From Gammaproteobacteria bacterium (lineage in GTDB: Bacteria > Pseudomonadota > Gammaproteobacteria > S144-34): a DNA stretch of 13,845 nucleotides. Location of the stretch: positions 1 to 13,845 of the forward strand of contig WGBS01000192.1 of assembly GCA_015494165.1 (NCBI GenBank). Reading direction: 5' to 3'. A model generated the notes under the pieces. That model was not told where the DNA came from and did no database searches. It saw only the letters and a program-made list of their open reading frames with translations. The position numbers and the translations under genes were made by a program. This document shows, one piece after another, positions 1 to 7,417 of the stretch (position 1 is the stretch's first letter; every line of letters begins with the position of its first letter).

Positions 1-59
1 AGGAAGTCGAGCTGGGCGAGGGCGAGGCGCAGGCGGCCCGATCGCTTGGCGGCGGTCAC
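1..59 (-). CDS. nadE: NAD+ synthetase (glutamine-hydrolysing), N-terminal fragment
   Basis: Only the first 19 codons are in the window; the gene runs off the left edge. From a GTG at 59 the minus strand reads V/M-TAAKRSGRLRLALAQLDF. The segment LRLALAQLDF matches the opening beta strand of the nitrilase-type glutaminase domain at the N-terminus of bacterial glutamine-dependent NAD+ synthetases, which usually begin like 'LRIALAQLNFLVGD'. A G-rich ribosome binding stretch lies just upstream, and the start is 14 bp after the sucD stop, so it should be the third gene of the sucCD operon. The product would amidate nicotinate adenine dinucleotide to NAD+. Another carbon-nitrogen hydrolase family member is possible, because the synthetase domain is not visible. 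Confidence 0.6.
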   Translation of the reverse strand, partial: MTAAKRSGRLRLALAQLDF

Positions 60-73
60 GGGCGCGCCCCCGC

Positions 74-939
<866 letters not shown>

Positions 940-943
<4 letters not shown>

Positions 944-2115
944 GACGCCCTCCCGGTGCGCGCCGCGGCCACGGCCTTGCGCGCCGCCTCGGTGAGGTCG
1001 GCGGCGGCGATGATGTCCAGGCCGCTCCCGGCGAGCAGGGCGCGCCCGGCCTCGGCGTTGGTGCCCTCGAGGCGCACCACCACCGGCACGCGCACGTCCA
1101 CCTGGCGCACCGCCTGGAGGATGCCCTCGGCGATGACGTCGCAGCGCACGATGCCGCCGAAGATGTTGACCAGGATGGCGCGCACCTTGCCGTCGGCCAG
1201 GATGAGCTTGAAGGCCTCGGCCACGCGCTCCGGCGTCGCCGTCCCGCCCACGTCGAGGAAGTTGGCCGGCTCGCCGCCCTGGAGCTTGATGAGGTCCATG
1301 GTAGCCATGGCAAGGCCCGCGCCGTTGACCATGCAGCCGATGTCGCCGTCGAGAGCGACGTAGCTCAGGCCGTGCGCGCGCGCCTCGCGCTCGCGCGGCT
1401 CCTCCTGCGTCTCGTCGCGCAGCGCGGCGAGGGCCTCCTGCCGCCACAGCGCGTTGTCGTCGATCACGAGCTTGGCATCGAGCGCGAGCAGCTCTCCGCG
1501 GGCCGTCACCACCAGGGGGTTGATCTCCACCAGCGAGGCGTCGCGCTCCGTGAAGAGCCGGTGCAGCGCCATGGCGATGGCCGTGAAAGCGCGTACCTGC
1601 GCGGGCTCGAGACCGAGCGCGAAGCCGAGGCGCCGCCCCTGGAAGGGCTGCAGCCCGGTGGCGCGTCCGGCGTGCACGGTGTGGATCGCCTCGGGCCGCT
1701 CGGCCGCCACCTGCTCGATGTCCATGCCGCCCGCATCGGAGGCGATGAAGGCGACACGCGCGCGCGCGCGGTCGATCAGGGCGCCGAGATAGAGCTCGCG
1801 CGCCACCTCGACGGGGCGCTCGACCAGCACGGAATGGACGGGCAGGCCGCCGGGGCCCGTCTGGGCGGTGACGAGGCGCGTGCCGAGCATCGCCGCCGCG
1901 GCCTCGGCGACCGCGTCCGGCGAGTCCGCCACGCGCACGCCGCCCGCCTTCCCGCGCCCGCCCGCATGCACCTGCGCCTTCACCACCCAGCGGCCGCCGC
2001 CGAGCGTCTCGGCGGCGAGCCGCGCCTCCTCGGCGCTCTTCGCCACGCGGCCCTCGGGAACGGGGATGCCGTAATCGCGGAAGAGCTGCTTGGCCTGGTG
2101 CTCGTGGAGCTTCAT
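940..2115 (-). CDS. sucC: Succinyl-CoA synthetase, beta subunit
   Basis: A 391-aa protein, close to the 388 aa typical of SucC. It is the nucleotide- and succinate-binding partner of SucD. It starts with the canonical MKLHEHQAKQLFRDYGIPVP. The ATP-grasp domain carries the lysine/glycine-rich VKAQVHAGGRGKAGGV segment (about 45-60). The EINPLV metal-binding segment, the NGAGLAMATMD motif and the FLDVGG motif of the C-terminal CoA-ligase domain all follow in the expected order. ATG at 2115 is preceded on the minus strand by AGGGGG, a good ribosome binding site. It is the first gene of the minus-strand operon sucC-sucD-(nadE). The last residues (AAARTGRAS) are a short variable tail. No clear promoter could be read upstream, where a hairpin cluster begins at 2161. 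Confidence 0.97.
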
Positions 2116-2160
2116 GGAGCGCCCCCTGTGCCGCGCCGCGGCCTATTGTGCCGGAAACTC

Positions 2161-2187
2161 TGATCAATCCGCTACGCGGATTGATCA
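2161..2187. repeat. Perfect 12-bp palindrome upstream of sucC
   Basis: The arms TGATCAATCCGC (2161-2172) and GCGGATTGATCA (2176-2187) are exact reverse complements separated by TAC. The site lies 46-72 bp upstream of the sucC start and is notably AT-richer than its surroundings. It could be an operator for the sucC operon, the tip of an mRNA leader hairpin, or one unit of a dispersed extragenic palindrome. No T-run follows on either strand, so it is not an obvious intrinsic terminator. Confidence 0.75.
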
Positions 2188-2194
2188 GCGCTAA

Positions 2195-2357
2195 GGCGCT
2201 TCGCGCCCATTTCGATCTTTCCATGTATCGCCATGCACTTCCCTGTGCATGGGCCGTCCCGCAGCCGTCCCTGGCCGCGGGGAAGCCCTGAAGAAACCGC
2301 GTTTTTCAGGGCTTCCTGCCGGCTCGCCCGCGGCCGCAAAAGCCCGCGCTTGCGGGC
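2195..2357. repeat. Cluster of intergenic hairpins (REP-like)
   Basis: Several inverted repeats follow one another in the 271-bp spacer between divergent sucC and the PP0621-like gene. They are: GGCGC/GCGCC (2195-2207, TTC loop); CCATGCAC/GTGCATGG (2231-2252, 6-nt loop); a large nested hairpin with outer arms GGCCGCGGG (2273-2281) and CCCGCGGCC (2327-2335) and an exact 12-bp inner stem GGAAGCCCTGAA (2281-2292) with TTCAGGGCTTCC (2305-2316); and GCCCGC/GCGGGC (2342-2357). Open frames crossing this stretch do not look like proteins. The density and perfection resemble dispersed extragenic palindromes, but only a genome-wide count could establish that. Confidence 0.7.
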
Positions 2358-2386
2358 CGGCGCCGCGCCGGGCCAGACTTCGCTCC

Positions 2387-2617
2387 ATGTACCTGCGGCT
2401 GCTCCTGATCGCGCTCGCCGTGTGGGCGGCGGTGATGGCCGTGCGCGCCCTGCGCGCACGCGGGCCCGCGCGCCGCGAGCCGCGGAGGCGCCTGCCCGAG
2501 GGCGAGCGCATGGTGCGCTGCGCGCGCTGCGGCACCTTCGTGCCGGAGTCGCGGGCCGTGCGCGCCGGCGGCGAGACCTACTGCAGCGACGAGCATGCCG
2601 AGACATGCGGCGGCTGA
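2387..2617 (+). CDS. PP0621-family membrane-anchored zinc-ribbon-like protein
   Basis: A 76-aa protein. It starts with one hydrophobic helix (residues 2-22, YLRLLLIALAVWAAVMAV), then an Arg-rich linker (20-41), then a compact C-terminal module with C45-x2-C48 and C66-x3-H70 (CARCGTFVPES...YCSDEH), which looks like a small zinc-binding ribbon. This layout matches the uncharacterised PP0621 family of Gammaproteobacteria. I know of no established function, though family members are often found near pil genes. The frame is open further upstream to 2249, but ATG 2387 is chosen because translation from it starts directly with the membrane helix, while the upstream part lies in the hairpin cluster. 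It is the first gene on the plus strand leading to pilS, though a Uma2 gene intervenes. Confidence 0.75.
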   Translation: MYLRLLLIALAVWAAVMAVRALRARGPARREPRRRLPEGERMVRCARCGTFVPESRAVRAGGETYCSDEHAETCGG

Positions 2618-2650
2618 CGGCCTCTGCTCCAGCCGCGAGAGACGGGCGTC

Positions 2651-2685
2651 GGGAGACGAGGGCTGGTGCGCGCTCCGCGCGCGGC
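2651..2685 (+). repeat. 35-bp hairpin repeat, copy A
   Basis: Pairs with copy B at 2742-2776; 30 of 35 positions are identical. Within copy A the stem is GCGCGC (2668-2673) with GCGCGC (2677-2682) around a TCC loop. Two of the five differences from copy B are paired stem positions (G/C exchanged with C/G), so the hairpin is kept in both copies. Confidence 0.7.
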
Positions 2686-2741
2686 GACGGGTTGGCGCTG
2701 GAGGCCCTTCCCACAATCGAGAGTGGCGGGAGGCGAGAGGC

Positions 2742-2776
2742 GGGAGGCGAGGGTTGGTGCGCCCTTCGGGCGCGGC
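2742..2776 (+). repeat. 35-bp hairpin repeat, copy B
   Basis: Second copy of the repeat at 2651-2685. Its stem is GCGCCC (2759-2764) with GGGCGC (2768-2773) around a TTC loop. It overlaps the end of the 14-bp tandem GGCGGGAGGCGAG unit. Nothing in the sequence indicates coding function. Confidence 0.7.
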
Positions 2777-2891
2777 CGATTGGTCTTTCCCGTCTCCCGT
2801 AACCCGTCTCCTGTCTCCCGGCACACCCACGCCGCGGTCACCTATAATGGCGGCCAGGGCTTCATCCGGGACCAGGCCCACGGCTCGACCC

Positions 2892-3476
2892 ATGGCCTTC
2901 GCGATCAAGAGGCACAGGCTGACGGCGGACGACTTCCTCCGCATGGCCGAGGCGGGGATACTGCGCGACGGCGACCGTGTCGAGCTCATCGATGGAGAGA
3001 TCGTCGACATGCCGCCGATAGGCGCTGCGCACGCAGCGACGCTGATCGAGCTCACACGCCTCTTCACCGAACGAGCCGACCGGAAGGCGTTCGTTTCCGT
3101 CCAGAATCCCTTGCGGCTGGGCGAGGACTCGATGCCCCAGCCGGACCTGGCGCTGCTCCGTCCCCGTCCGGACAGCTACCGGACCCGCCATCCGGGGCCC
3201 GGGGACGTGCTGCTGCTGGTGGAGGTGTGCGACAGCTCTGCGGCGTACGACCGCGAGGTCAAGGTGCTGCTCTACGCCCGCCATGGCGTGCCGGAGGTGT
3301 GGCTCGTGGATCTGACGGAGGGCATCGTCGAGCGCTACAGGCAGCCCGGGCCGACCGGGTACGCCAAGGCCGGGACCTCCCGAGGCGAGGACAAGCTCGC
3401 GCCCGAGCGGTTGCCCGAGGCCGTGCTGACGGCGCGCGAGATCCTCGGGCCCGGCAACGCGGCCCCTGCACCCTGA
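2892..3476 (+). CDS. Uma2-family (DUF820) putative PD-(D/E)XK endonuclease
   Basis: A 194-aa protein with the family's order of motifs: the opening LTADDFLRMAEAGILRDGDRVELIDGEIVDM (10-40), QPDLALL with D85, the LLLVEVCDSS strand with E111, then D120 and K124 (YDREVKVLLYARHGVPEVWLVDL). These are the residues of the restriction-endonuclease-like fold. The family is abundant in cyanobacteria and patchy elsewhere, and its cellular role is unproven. ATG 2892 is preferred because homology begins at once; ATG 2847 in the same frame would add 15 residues of spacer sequence. The gene sits between the PP0621-like gene and pilS, 27 bp before pilS. It has no obvious link to pilus function and may be an accessory insertion. 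Confidence 0.85.
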   Translation: MAFAIKRHRLTADDFLRMAEAGILRDGDRVELIDGEIVDMPPIGAAHAATLIELTRLFTERADRKAFVSVQNPLRLGEDSMPQPDLALLRPRPDSYRTRHPGPGDVLLLVEVCDSSAAYDREVKVLLYARHGVPEVWLVDLTEGIVERYRQPGPTGYAKAGTSRGEDKLAPERLPEAVLTAREILGPGNAAPAP

Positions 3477-3503
3477 GGCGCCCGGACCGGTGCCGGCTCC
3501 TGC

Positions 3504-5177
3504 ATGACGGCCACGACCCGCGCACGTGCCGCCTCCGCGCAGGACGTGCCCGTGCCGCGTCCCCGTGCGGCCGACCGACCGGCATCGGGCCCCGATGCCG
3601 GACAGGCCTGGCGGGCGCTGCGCTACTTCGCGGCCTACCGCGTCCTGATCGCGGCCTTCCTGCTCGCCATCGGGCTCATGGGGCTCGCGCCGGGCCACGA
3701 GCTGCGCTGGCTGCCGCGGCTCTACCTCGGGACGGCGGCGGCCTATCTCCTCGCCACTGCCGTGGCGGCTTGGCTCGCCGCCCAGCGCCGCCCGCGGCTC
3801 GAGCTCCAGCTCAGCCTCGCGGTGCTGGTGGACGTCGCCGCGCTCACCCTGCTCGCCTTCGCCACGGGCGGCGTGCGCGGCGGGCTCGCGCTGCTCGTCA
3901 TCATCAGCGTCGGCGCCGGGAGCGTGCTCGCCAGCCGCCGCCAAAGCCTCGGCTTCGCCGCGCTCGCGAGCCTGTCGGTGCTCGCGGGCGAGGTCTACGC
4001 CCAGGCCGCCGGCTGGAGCGCGGGTCCGACCGCCTACAGCCAGGCGGGGCTCGTCGGCGCCACCTGCTTCGCCGGCGCGGTGCTCGTCAACTGGCTCGCC
4101 GAGCGGCTGCGCGCGACCGAGGCGCTCGCCGAGCGCCGCGGCATCGATCTTGCCAACCTCGCGCAGCTCAATGAAACTATCGTGCAGCGGCTGGAGGCCG
4201 GCGTGGTCGTCGTCGACGCGGAGGGACGCGTGAGGCTCGCCAACAGCGCCGCCTGGCGCATCCTCGGCATGCCCGCCGGCGGCATGGAGGGCCGGCCCCT
4301 GCGCGAGGTCTCCCCCGAGCTCGGCGAGCGCTACGCGGCCTGGCGCCGCGACCCCACGGCAACCCCCGAGCCGCTGCGCACCGGCGACGGCGGCGAATAC
4401 GACGTGCGCTGCGTGCCGCTCGGCGCGGGCGAGCGCGCCGGCACCGCCCTCTTCCTCGAGGACACCGCGGCCATCGTCCAGCGCGCCCACCAGATGAAGC
4501 TCGCCGCCCTCGGGCGCCTGACGGCGAGCATCGCCCACGAGATCCGCAACCCCCTGGGCGCCATCAGCCACGCCGCGCAGCTCCTCGCCGAGTCCGAGGC
4601 CCTCACGGGCCCCGACCGGCGCCTCGCCGACATCGTCGTCGCCCAGGCAGGGCGCATGAACACCATCGTCGAGAACGTGCTCCAGCTCTCGCGCGGCGGC
4701 CCGGGCCAGCCCGAGCCCGTGGAGCTGCGCCCGTGGCTCGAGGACTTCGCCGCCGAGTTCGTGCGCGCCGCGCACCTGTCCGACGGCGAGCTCACGGTCG
4801 CCGCCGAGGACGGGCTCGTGGTGCGCGCCGACCCCTCGCACCTGCACCAGGTGCTGTGGAACCTGTGCCAGAACGCCGCCGACCACGGCCGCGGGGCCGA
4901 CGGGAGGCTGCGCATCGCCCTGCGCGCGGGGCGGCCGGCCGGCGCGGCGGGCGGCGCCGTGATCGAGGTCTGCGACGAGGGTCCGGGCATCCCGCCCGAG
5001 GAGGCCGAGCGCGTCTTCGAGCCCTTCTACACCACGCGCGCCGACGGCAGCGGCCTCGGGCTCTATCTCGCGCGCGAGCTGTGCGAGGTCAACGGCGCGC
5101 ACCTCACCCTGGTGCCGAACCCGCGCGGCGGCTGCTGCTTCCGCATCAGCTTCCCGCCGGCGCGCCTGGAGAGCTGA
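3504..5177 (+). CDS. pilS: Sensor histidine kinase PilS
   Basis: A 557-aa inner-membrane sensor kinase, partner of PilR in control of type IV pilin transcription. The N-terminus is a Pro/Ala/Arg-rich cytoplasmic tail (1-38), followed by six predicted membrane helices (about 42-62, 72-94, 103-121, 126-144, 148-167, 182-199). A PAS-like domain follows (about 222-335). The kinase core has the H-box ASIAHEIRNPL with H345, the N-box WNLCQNAADHG with N457, the G1 box DEGPGIP (D491-G495) and the G2 box DGSGLGLYLA (from D514). Six helices plus PAS plus HisKA/HATPase is the PilS layout. ATG 3504 has only a weak ribosome binding site, and the long tail before the first helix leaves the exact start open. 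The stop is followed after 1 bp by the pilR start. Confidence 0.93.
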   Translation: MTATTRARAASAQDVPVPRPRAADRPASGPDAGQAWRALRYFAAYRVLIAAFLLAIGLMGLAPGHELRWLPRLYLGTAAAYLLATAVAAWLAAQRRPRLELQLSLAVLVDVAALTLLAFATGGVRGGLALLVIISVGAGSVLASRRQSLGFAALASLSVLAGEVYAQAAGWSAGPTAYSQAGLVGATCFAGAVLVNWLAERLRATEALAERRGIDLANLAQLNETIVQRLEAGVVVVDAEGRVRLANSAAWRILGMPAGGMEGRPLREVSPELGERYAAWRRDPTATPEPLRTGDGGEYDVRCVPLGAGERAGTALFLEDTAAIVQRAHQMKLAALGRLTASIAHEIRNPLGAISHAAQLLAESEALTGPDRRLADIVVAQAGRMNTIVENVLQLSRGGPGQPEPVELRPWLEDFAAEFVRAAHLSDGELTVAAEDGLVVRADPSHLHQVLWNLCQNAADHGRGADGRLRIALRAGRPAGAAGGAVIEVCDEGPGIPPEEAERVFEPFYTTRADGSGLGLYLARELCEVNGAHLTLVPNPRGGCCFRISFPPARLES

Positions 5178-5178
5178 G

Positions 5179-6531
5179 GTGGCCACGCACCGCGCGCTCA
5201 TCGTCGACGACGAGGCCGACATCCGCGAGCTGCTCGAGCTCACCCTCGGGCGCATGGACATCGACACCGAGGCGGCGGCGACGCTAGCCGAGGCGCGCGC
5301 CGCCCTCGAGCGCGGCCGCTACGACCTGTGCCTGACCGACATGCGCCTGCCGGACGGCTCCGGCATCGATCTCGTGCGCGAGATCCAGCAGCGCCATCCC
5401 GAGCTCCCCGTGGCCGTGATCACGGCCTACGGCAGCATGGAGTCCGCCGTAGAGGCGCTCAAGGCCGGCGCCTTCGACTTCGTCTCCAAGCCGGTCGACC
5501 TCGGCGTGCTGCGCAACCTGGTGCACTCGGCCCTGCGCCTTCGCGATACCGAGTATCCCGGCCGTGACCGCCGCTCGCGCCTGCAGCTCCTGGGCGACTC
5601 GCCGGCCATGCGCCAGATCCGCTCGACCATCGTCAAGCTCGCCCGCAGCCAGGCGCCGGTCTACATCGCGGGCGAGTCCGGCACGGGCAAGGAGCTGGTC
5701 GCGCGCCTCATCCACGAGAAGGGCCCGCGCGCCGACAAGCCCTTCGTCGCCGTCAACTGCGGCGCCATCCCCGCCGACCTCATGGAGAGCGAGCTCTTCG
5801 GCCACCGCAAGGGCAGCTTCACCGGCGCCGTCGCCGACAAGGAGGGCCTGTTCCAGGCCGCCAACGGCGGCACCCTGTTCCTCGACGAGGTCGCCGACCT
5901 GCCGCTGCACATGCAGGTCAAGCTCCTGCGCGCCATCCAGGAGCGCGCCGTGCGGCCGGTGGGCGCCCAGAAGGAAGTGCCGGTGGACGTGCGCATCCTC
6001 TCGGCCACGCACAAGGACCTCGCCGCCCTCGTGCGCGAGGGCGCCTTCCGCCAGGACCTCTACTATCGCATCAACGTCATCGAGCTGCGCGTCCCGCCCC
6101 TGCGCGAGCGCCCCGAGGACATCCCGCAGCTCGCCCGCCACATCCTCGAGCGCATCGCGCGCAACACGGGCATCCGCGTCCCCGCCCTCGCCGACGACGC
6201 CATGGAGGCCCTCCAGGCCTACCCCTTCCCGGGCAACGTGCGCGAGCTCGAGAACATACTCGAGCGCGCCTGCACGCTGGCCGAGGGCGAGGTCATCCGG
6301 GCGGAGGACCTGCGGCTCCCCGAACGCGCCCCGCTCGGCGACGAGGGGCCCAGCCCCGCGGGCCTCGAGCCCGGCGCCATGCCGCTCGAGGACTACCTCG
6401 AGCAGGTCGAGCGCGACGCCATCCTCAAGGCCCTGGAGCGCACCCGCTACAACAAGACCGCCGCCGCCAAGCTCCTCGGGATCACCTTCCGCGCCCTGCG
6501 CTACCGCCTCAAGAAGCTCGGCCTGGAGTAG
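5179..6531 (+). CDS. pilR: Sigma-54-dependent response regulator PilR
   Basis: A 450-aa NtrC-type activator. The receiver domain (1-120) has the acidic pair in LIVDDEAD, the phosphoacceptor D54 in LTDMRLPDGSG, and the conserved lysine in SKPVDL. The AAA+ domain (about 135-370) has Walker A GESGTGKE from G165, the sigma-54 contact loop GSFTGA (212-217) and the GGTLFLDEVADLPL Walker B. A Fis-type helix-turn-helix occupies the last 45 residues (NKTAAAKLLGITFRALRYRLKK). It starts with GTG at 5179, 1 bp after the pilS stop and preceded by GGAGAG. The pilin genes just downstream have sigma-54 promoters, so they are the expected targets. Confidence 0.95.
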   Translation: MATHRALIVDDEADIRELLELTLGRMDIDTEAAATLAEARAALERGRYDLCLTDMRLPDGSGIDLVREIQQRHPELPVAVITAYGSMESAVEALKAGAFDFVSKPVDLGVLRNLVHSALRLRDTEYPGRDRRSRLQLLGDSPAMRQIRSTIVKLARSQAPVYIAGESGTGKELVARLIHEKGPRADKPFVAVNCGAIPADLMESELFGHRKGSFTGAVADKEGLFQAANGGTLFLDEVADLPLHMQVKLLRAIQERAVRPVGAQKEVPVDVRILSATHKDLAALVREGAFRQDLYYRINVIELRVPPLRERPEDIPQLARHILERIARNTGIRVPALADDAMEALQAYPFPGNVRELENILERACTLAEGEVIRAEDLRLPERAPLGDEGPSPAGLEPGAMPLEDYLEQVERDAILKALERTRYNKTAAAKLLGITFRALRYRLKKLGLE

Positions 6532-6539
6532 GGCTCCGG

Positions 6540-6569
6540 ACGGGCTCGCCAAGCAGCCCACAAGCCCGT
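6540..6569. terminator. Possible bidirectional hairpin between pilR and the minus-strand pilin
   Basis: Inverted repeat ACGGGCT (6540-6546) and AGCCCGT (6563-6569) with a 16-nt loop, in the 52-bp gap between the convergent ends of pilR and the minus-strand pilin. There is no T-run on either side, so it would be a poor intrinsic terminator; the call rests mainly on position. Confidence 0.3.
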
Positions 6570-6583
6570 GCGCAGCGGGCAGG

Positions 6584-7000
6584 CTAGCGGCAGGTGGCGG
6601 GCAGGTAGCGCGCGGCGATGTCCGGACTGGAGCAGTCCCACTCGATCCGGCCGGCACCCGTGGTCGGCGACAGCACGACCCTCCCCCCGGCCAATCCGGA
6701 GGGGGCGGAGGCACGGAACTTGACCTCGACGTTCCCGTTCACCACGCGCACCTCCTCGACGACATCCGACGAAATGCTCGTCGGAGGCGGCAGCAGCGCC
6801 GCCGCGTTGTCCGCCGGCAGGCCCGTGCCCTCGTTCCACCGCTCGGCCACGGCCGTCCGTACCGGACCTGCCAGGCTGAGCGCCTCCGCCACCCGCGCCC
6901 GGGCCGTGTAGTCCTGATAAGCGGGAATGGCAAGCGCCAGCAAAATACCGATGATCGCGACCACGATCATCAGCTCGATCAGCGTGAACCCGCGCGCCAT
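6584..7000 (-). CDS. Type IV pilin (PilA-like), GC-rich paralog
   Basis: A 138-aa type IVa prepilin. MARG^FTLIE gives a 4-residue leader cleaved by PilD before F5, with the conserved glutamate E9 (+5) and the hydrophobic alpha1 helix. The C-terminal disulfide pair is C123 (WDCSS) and C137. An in-frame start at 7072 would give an extra 24 residues and spoil the leader, so ATG 7000 is chosen. It aligns end to end with the divergent pilin at 7418 but lacks that protein's Ser/Thr-rich loop: residues 54-66 (RWNEGTGLPADNA) contain one Ser/Thr. Most codons are GC-rich like the chromosome, except a short patch of T/A-ending codons around 18-28. It is read convergently toward pilR and has its own sigma-54 promoter at 7068-7083. 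It could be a major pilin, a second pilin or a minor one. Confidence 0.92.
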   Translation of the reverse strand: MARGFTLIELMIVVAIIGILLALAIPAYQDYTARARVAEALSLAGPVRTAVAERWNEGTGLPADNAAALLPPPTSISSDVVEEVRVVNGNVEVKFRASAPSGLAGGRVVLSPTTGAGRIEWDCSSPDIAARYLPATCR

Positions 7001-7067
7001 GCCAGCACCGCCCGTCGTCTCTGAAGGGCGCCGTACGCCTCGTCGTGTCCCGGCCCCCAGCCGGATT

Positions 7068-7083
7068 TGCAAGGATCACGCCA
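7068..7083 (-). promoter_or_regulatory. Sigma-54 promoter of the minus-strand pilin
   Basis: Read on the minus strand from 7083 down: TGGCGT-GATCC-TTGCA. This compares with the consensus TGGCAC-N5-TTGCA: the -24 GG and -12 GC are both present at the exact spacing, with a perfect TTGCA. The inferred transcription start is near 7057, giving a leader of roughly 57 nt before ATG 7000. Sigma-54 control of pilin by PilR is the established pattern in Pseudomonas. Confidence 0.8.
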
Positions 7084-7143
7084 GCGTCTCCGCCTTGAAC
7101 GAAGGGCACCGTCTGCTCTATTACAGCGCGCCCCGTCCACGAC

Positions 7144-7180
7144 GTGACGCAATGCGTCACGCTCCTGACGCGTTTCGTCA
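7144..7180. promoter_or_regulatory. Tandem palindromic operator pair, candidate enhancer sites
   Basis: Two 15-bp dyads, TGACGCAATGCGTCA (7145-7159, extended to 7144-7160 by flanking G/C) and TGACGCGTTTCGTCA (7166-7180), match at 12 of 15 positions. Their starts are 21 bp apart, which is two helical turns. They lie between the divergent sigma-54 promoters: centres about -95 and -116 from the minus-strand start, and about -183 and -162 from the plus-strand start. These are normal positions for a sigma-54 activator. PilR is the likely binder by context, but the motif does not obviously match the TGTC-type sites reported for Pseudomonas PilR. Confidence 0.65.
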
Positions 7181-7240
7181 TCGAGGCACCACGACGACCC
7201 TGGCCACGTCCGACGAGGGTCGCGGGCCGCCCTCTGAAAT

Positions 7241-7256
7241 TGTGATCCCCCTCACA
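7241..7256. promoter_or_regulatory. CRP/Vfr-type binding site
   Basis: TGTGA-TCCCCC-TCACA is a perfect match to the symmetric TGTGA-N6-TCACA core, with AAAT to the left and AAAA to the right. The centre is about 87 bp upstream of the inferred pilA start. Vfr, the Pseudomonas CRP homolog, is known to affect type IV pilus expression, so a CRP-family input to pilA is plausible. Confidence 0.7.
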
Positions 7257-7307
7257 AAAGCAACGGCTTACGGCCATTACGCTCTCCGCTCCGTCGGGTC
7301 TACAGAA

Positions 7308-7324
7308 CTGGCACGCCCCCTGCA
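7308..7324 (+). promoter_or_regulatory. Sigma-54 promoter of pilA
   Basis: CTGGCACG-CCCC-CTGCA: the full -24 element TGGCAC (7309-7314) and a -12 element CTGCA (7320-7324) at exact spacing. The single mismatch from consensus is the first T of TTGCA. The inferred start is near 7335, leaving a leader of about 83 nt before ATG 7418. Confidence 0.88.
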
Positions 7325-7417
7325 TGAGACGGGCGCAACGAGCCCCGCTGCGCTGTCCACGACGGGCCAGCGGGCTCGGCCGACGCCCTGAGCCACGGGA
7401 AAGAGGAGAGCACCGAC

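Larger units (their letters stand above)
2618..2891. other. Repeat-rich spacer between PP0621-like gene and Uma2 gene
   Basis: About 274 bp with no protein-like frame of its own. It holds two imperfect 35-bp hairpin repeats (listed separately), a 14-bp tandem duplication GGCGGGAGGCGAG(A/G) at 2725-2738 and 2739-2752, and three copies of the opposite-strand motif, CCCGTCTCC at 2789-2797 and 2803-2811 and a variant at 2810-2820. GGGAGACG-type words therefore occur on both strands. A TATAAT hexamer at 2843-2848 could be a -10 box for the downstream gene, but I see no convincing -35. Confidence 0.6.

Noticed and set aside
2161..2187. Palindrome as an intrinsic terminator
   Set aside because: No T-run on either strand, and it lies upstream of both divergent genes.
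944..2224. N-terminal extension of the sucD frame up to 2224
   Set aside because: Arg/Gly/Ala-rich nonsense overlapping sucC; the family start MSILVDRRTK lies at 943 with ATGA coupling.
2843..2848. TATAAT as a sigma-70 promoter for the Uma2 gene
   Set aside because: Good -10 hexamer but no -35 at suitable distance; too weak for a separate feature and noted only in the spacer entry.
2862..5267. 801-aa minus-strand open frame opposite the Uma2 gene and pilS
   Set aside because: Low-complexity Arg/Ala/Glu/His translation antisense to clear motifs of PilS; a GC-bias artefact.
5284..6714. 476-aa minus-strand open frame opposite pilR
   Set aside because: Shadow of pilR with no recognisable motif, and it also runs into the minus-strand pilin in another frame.
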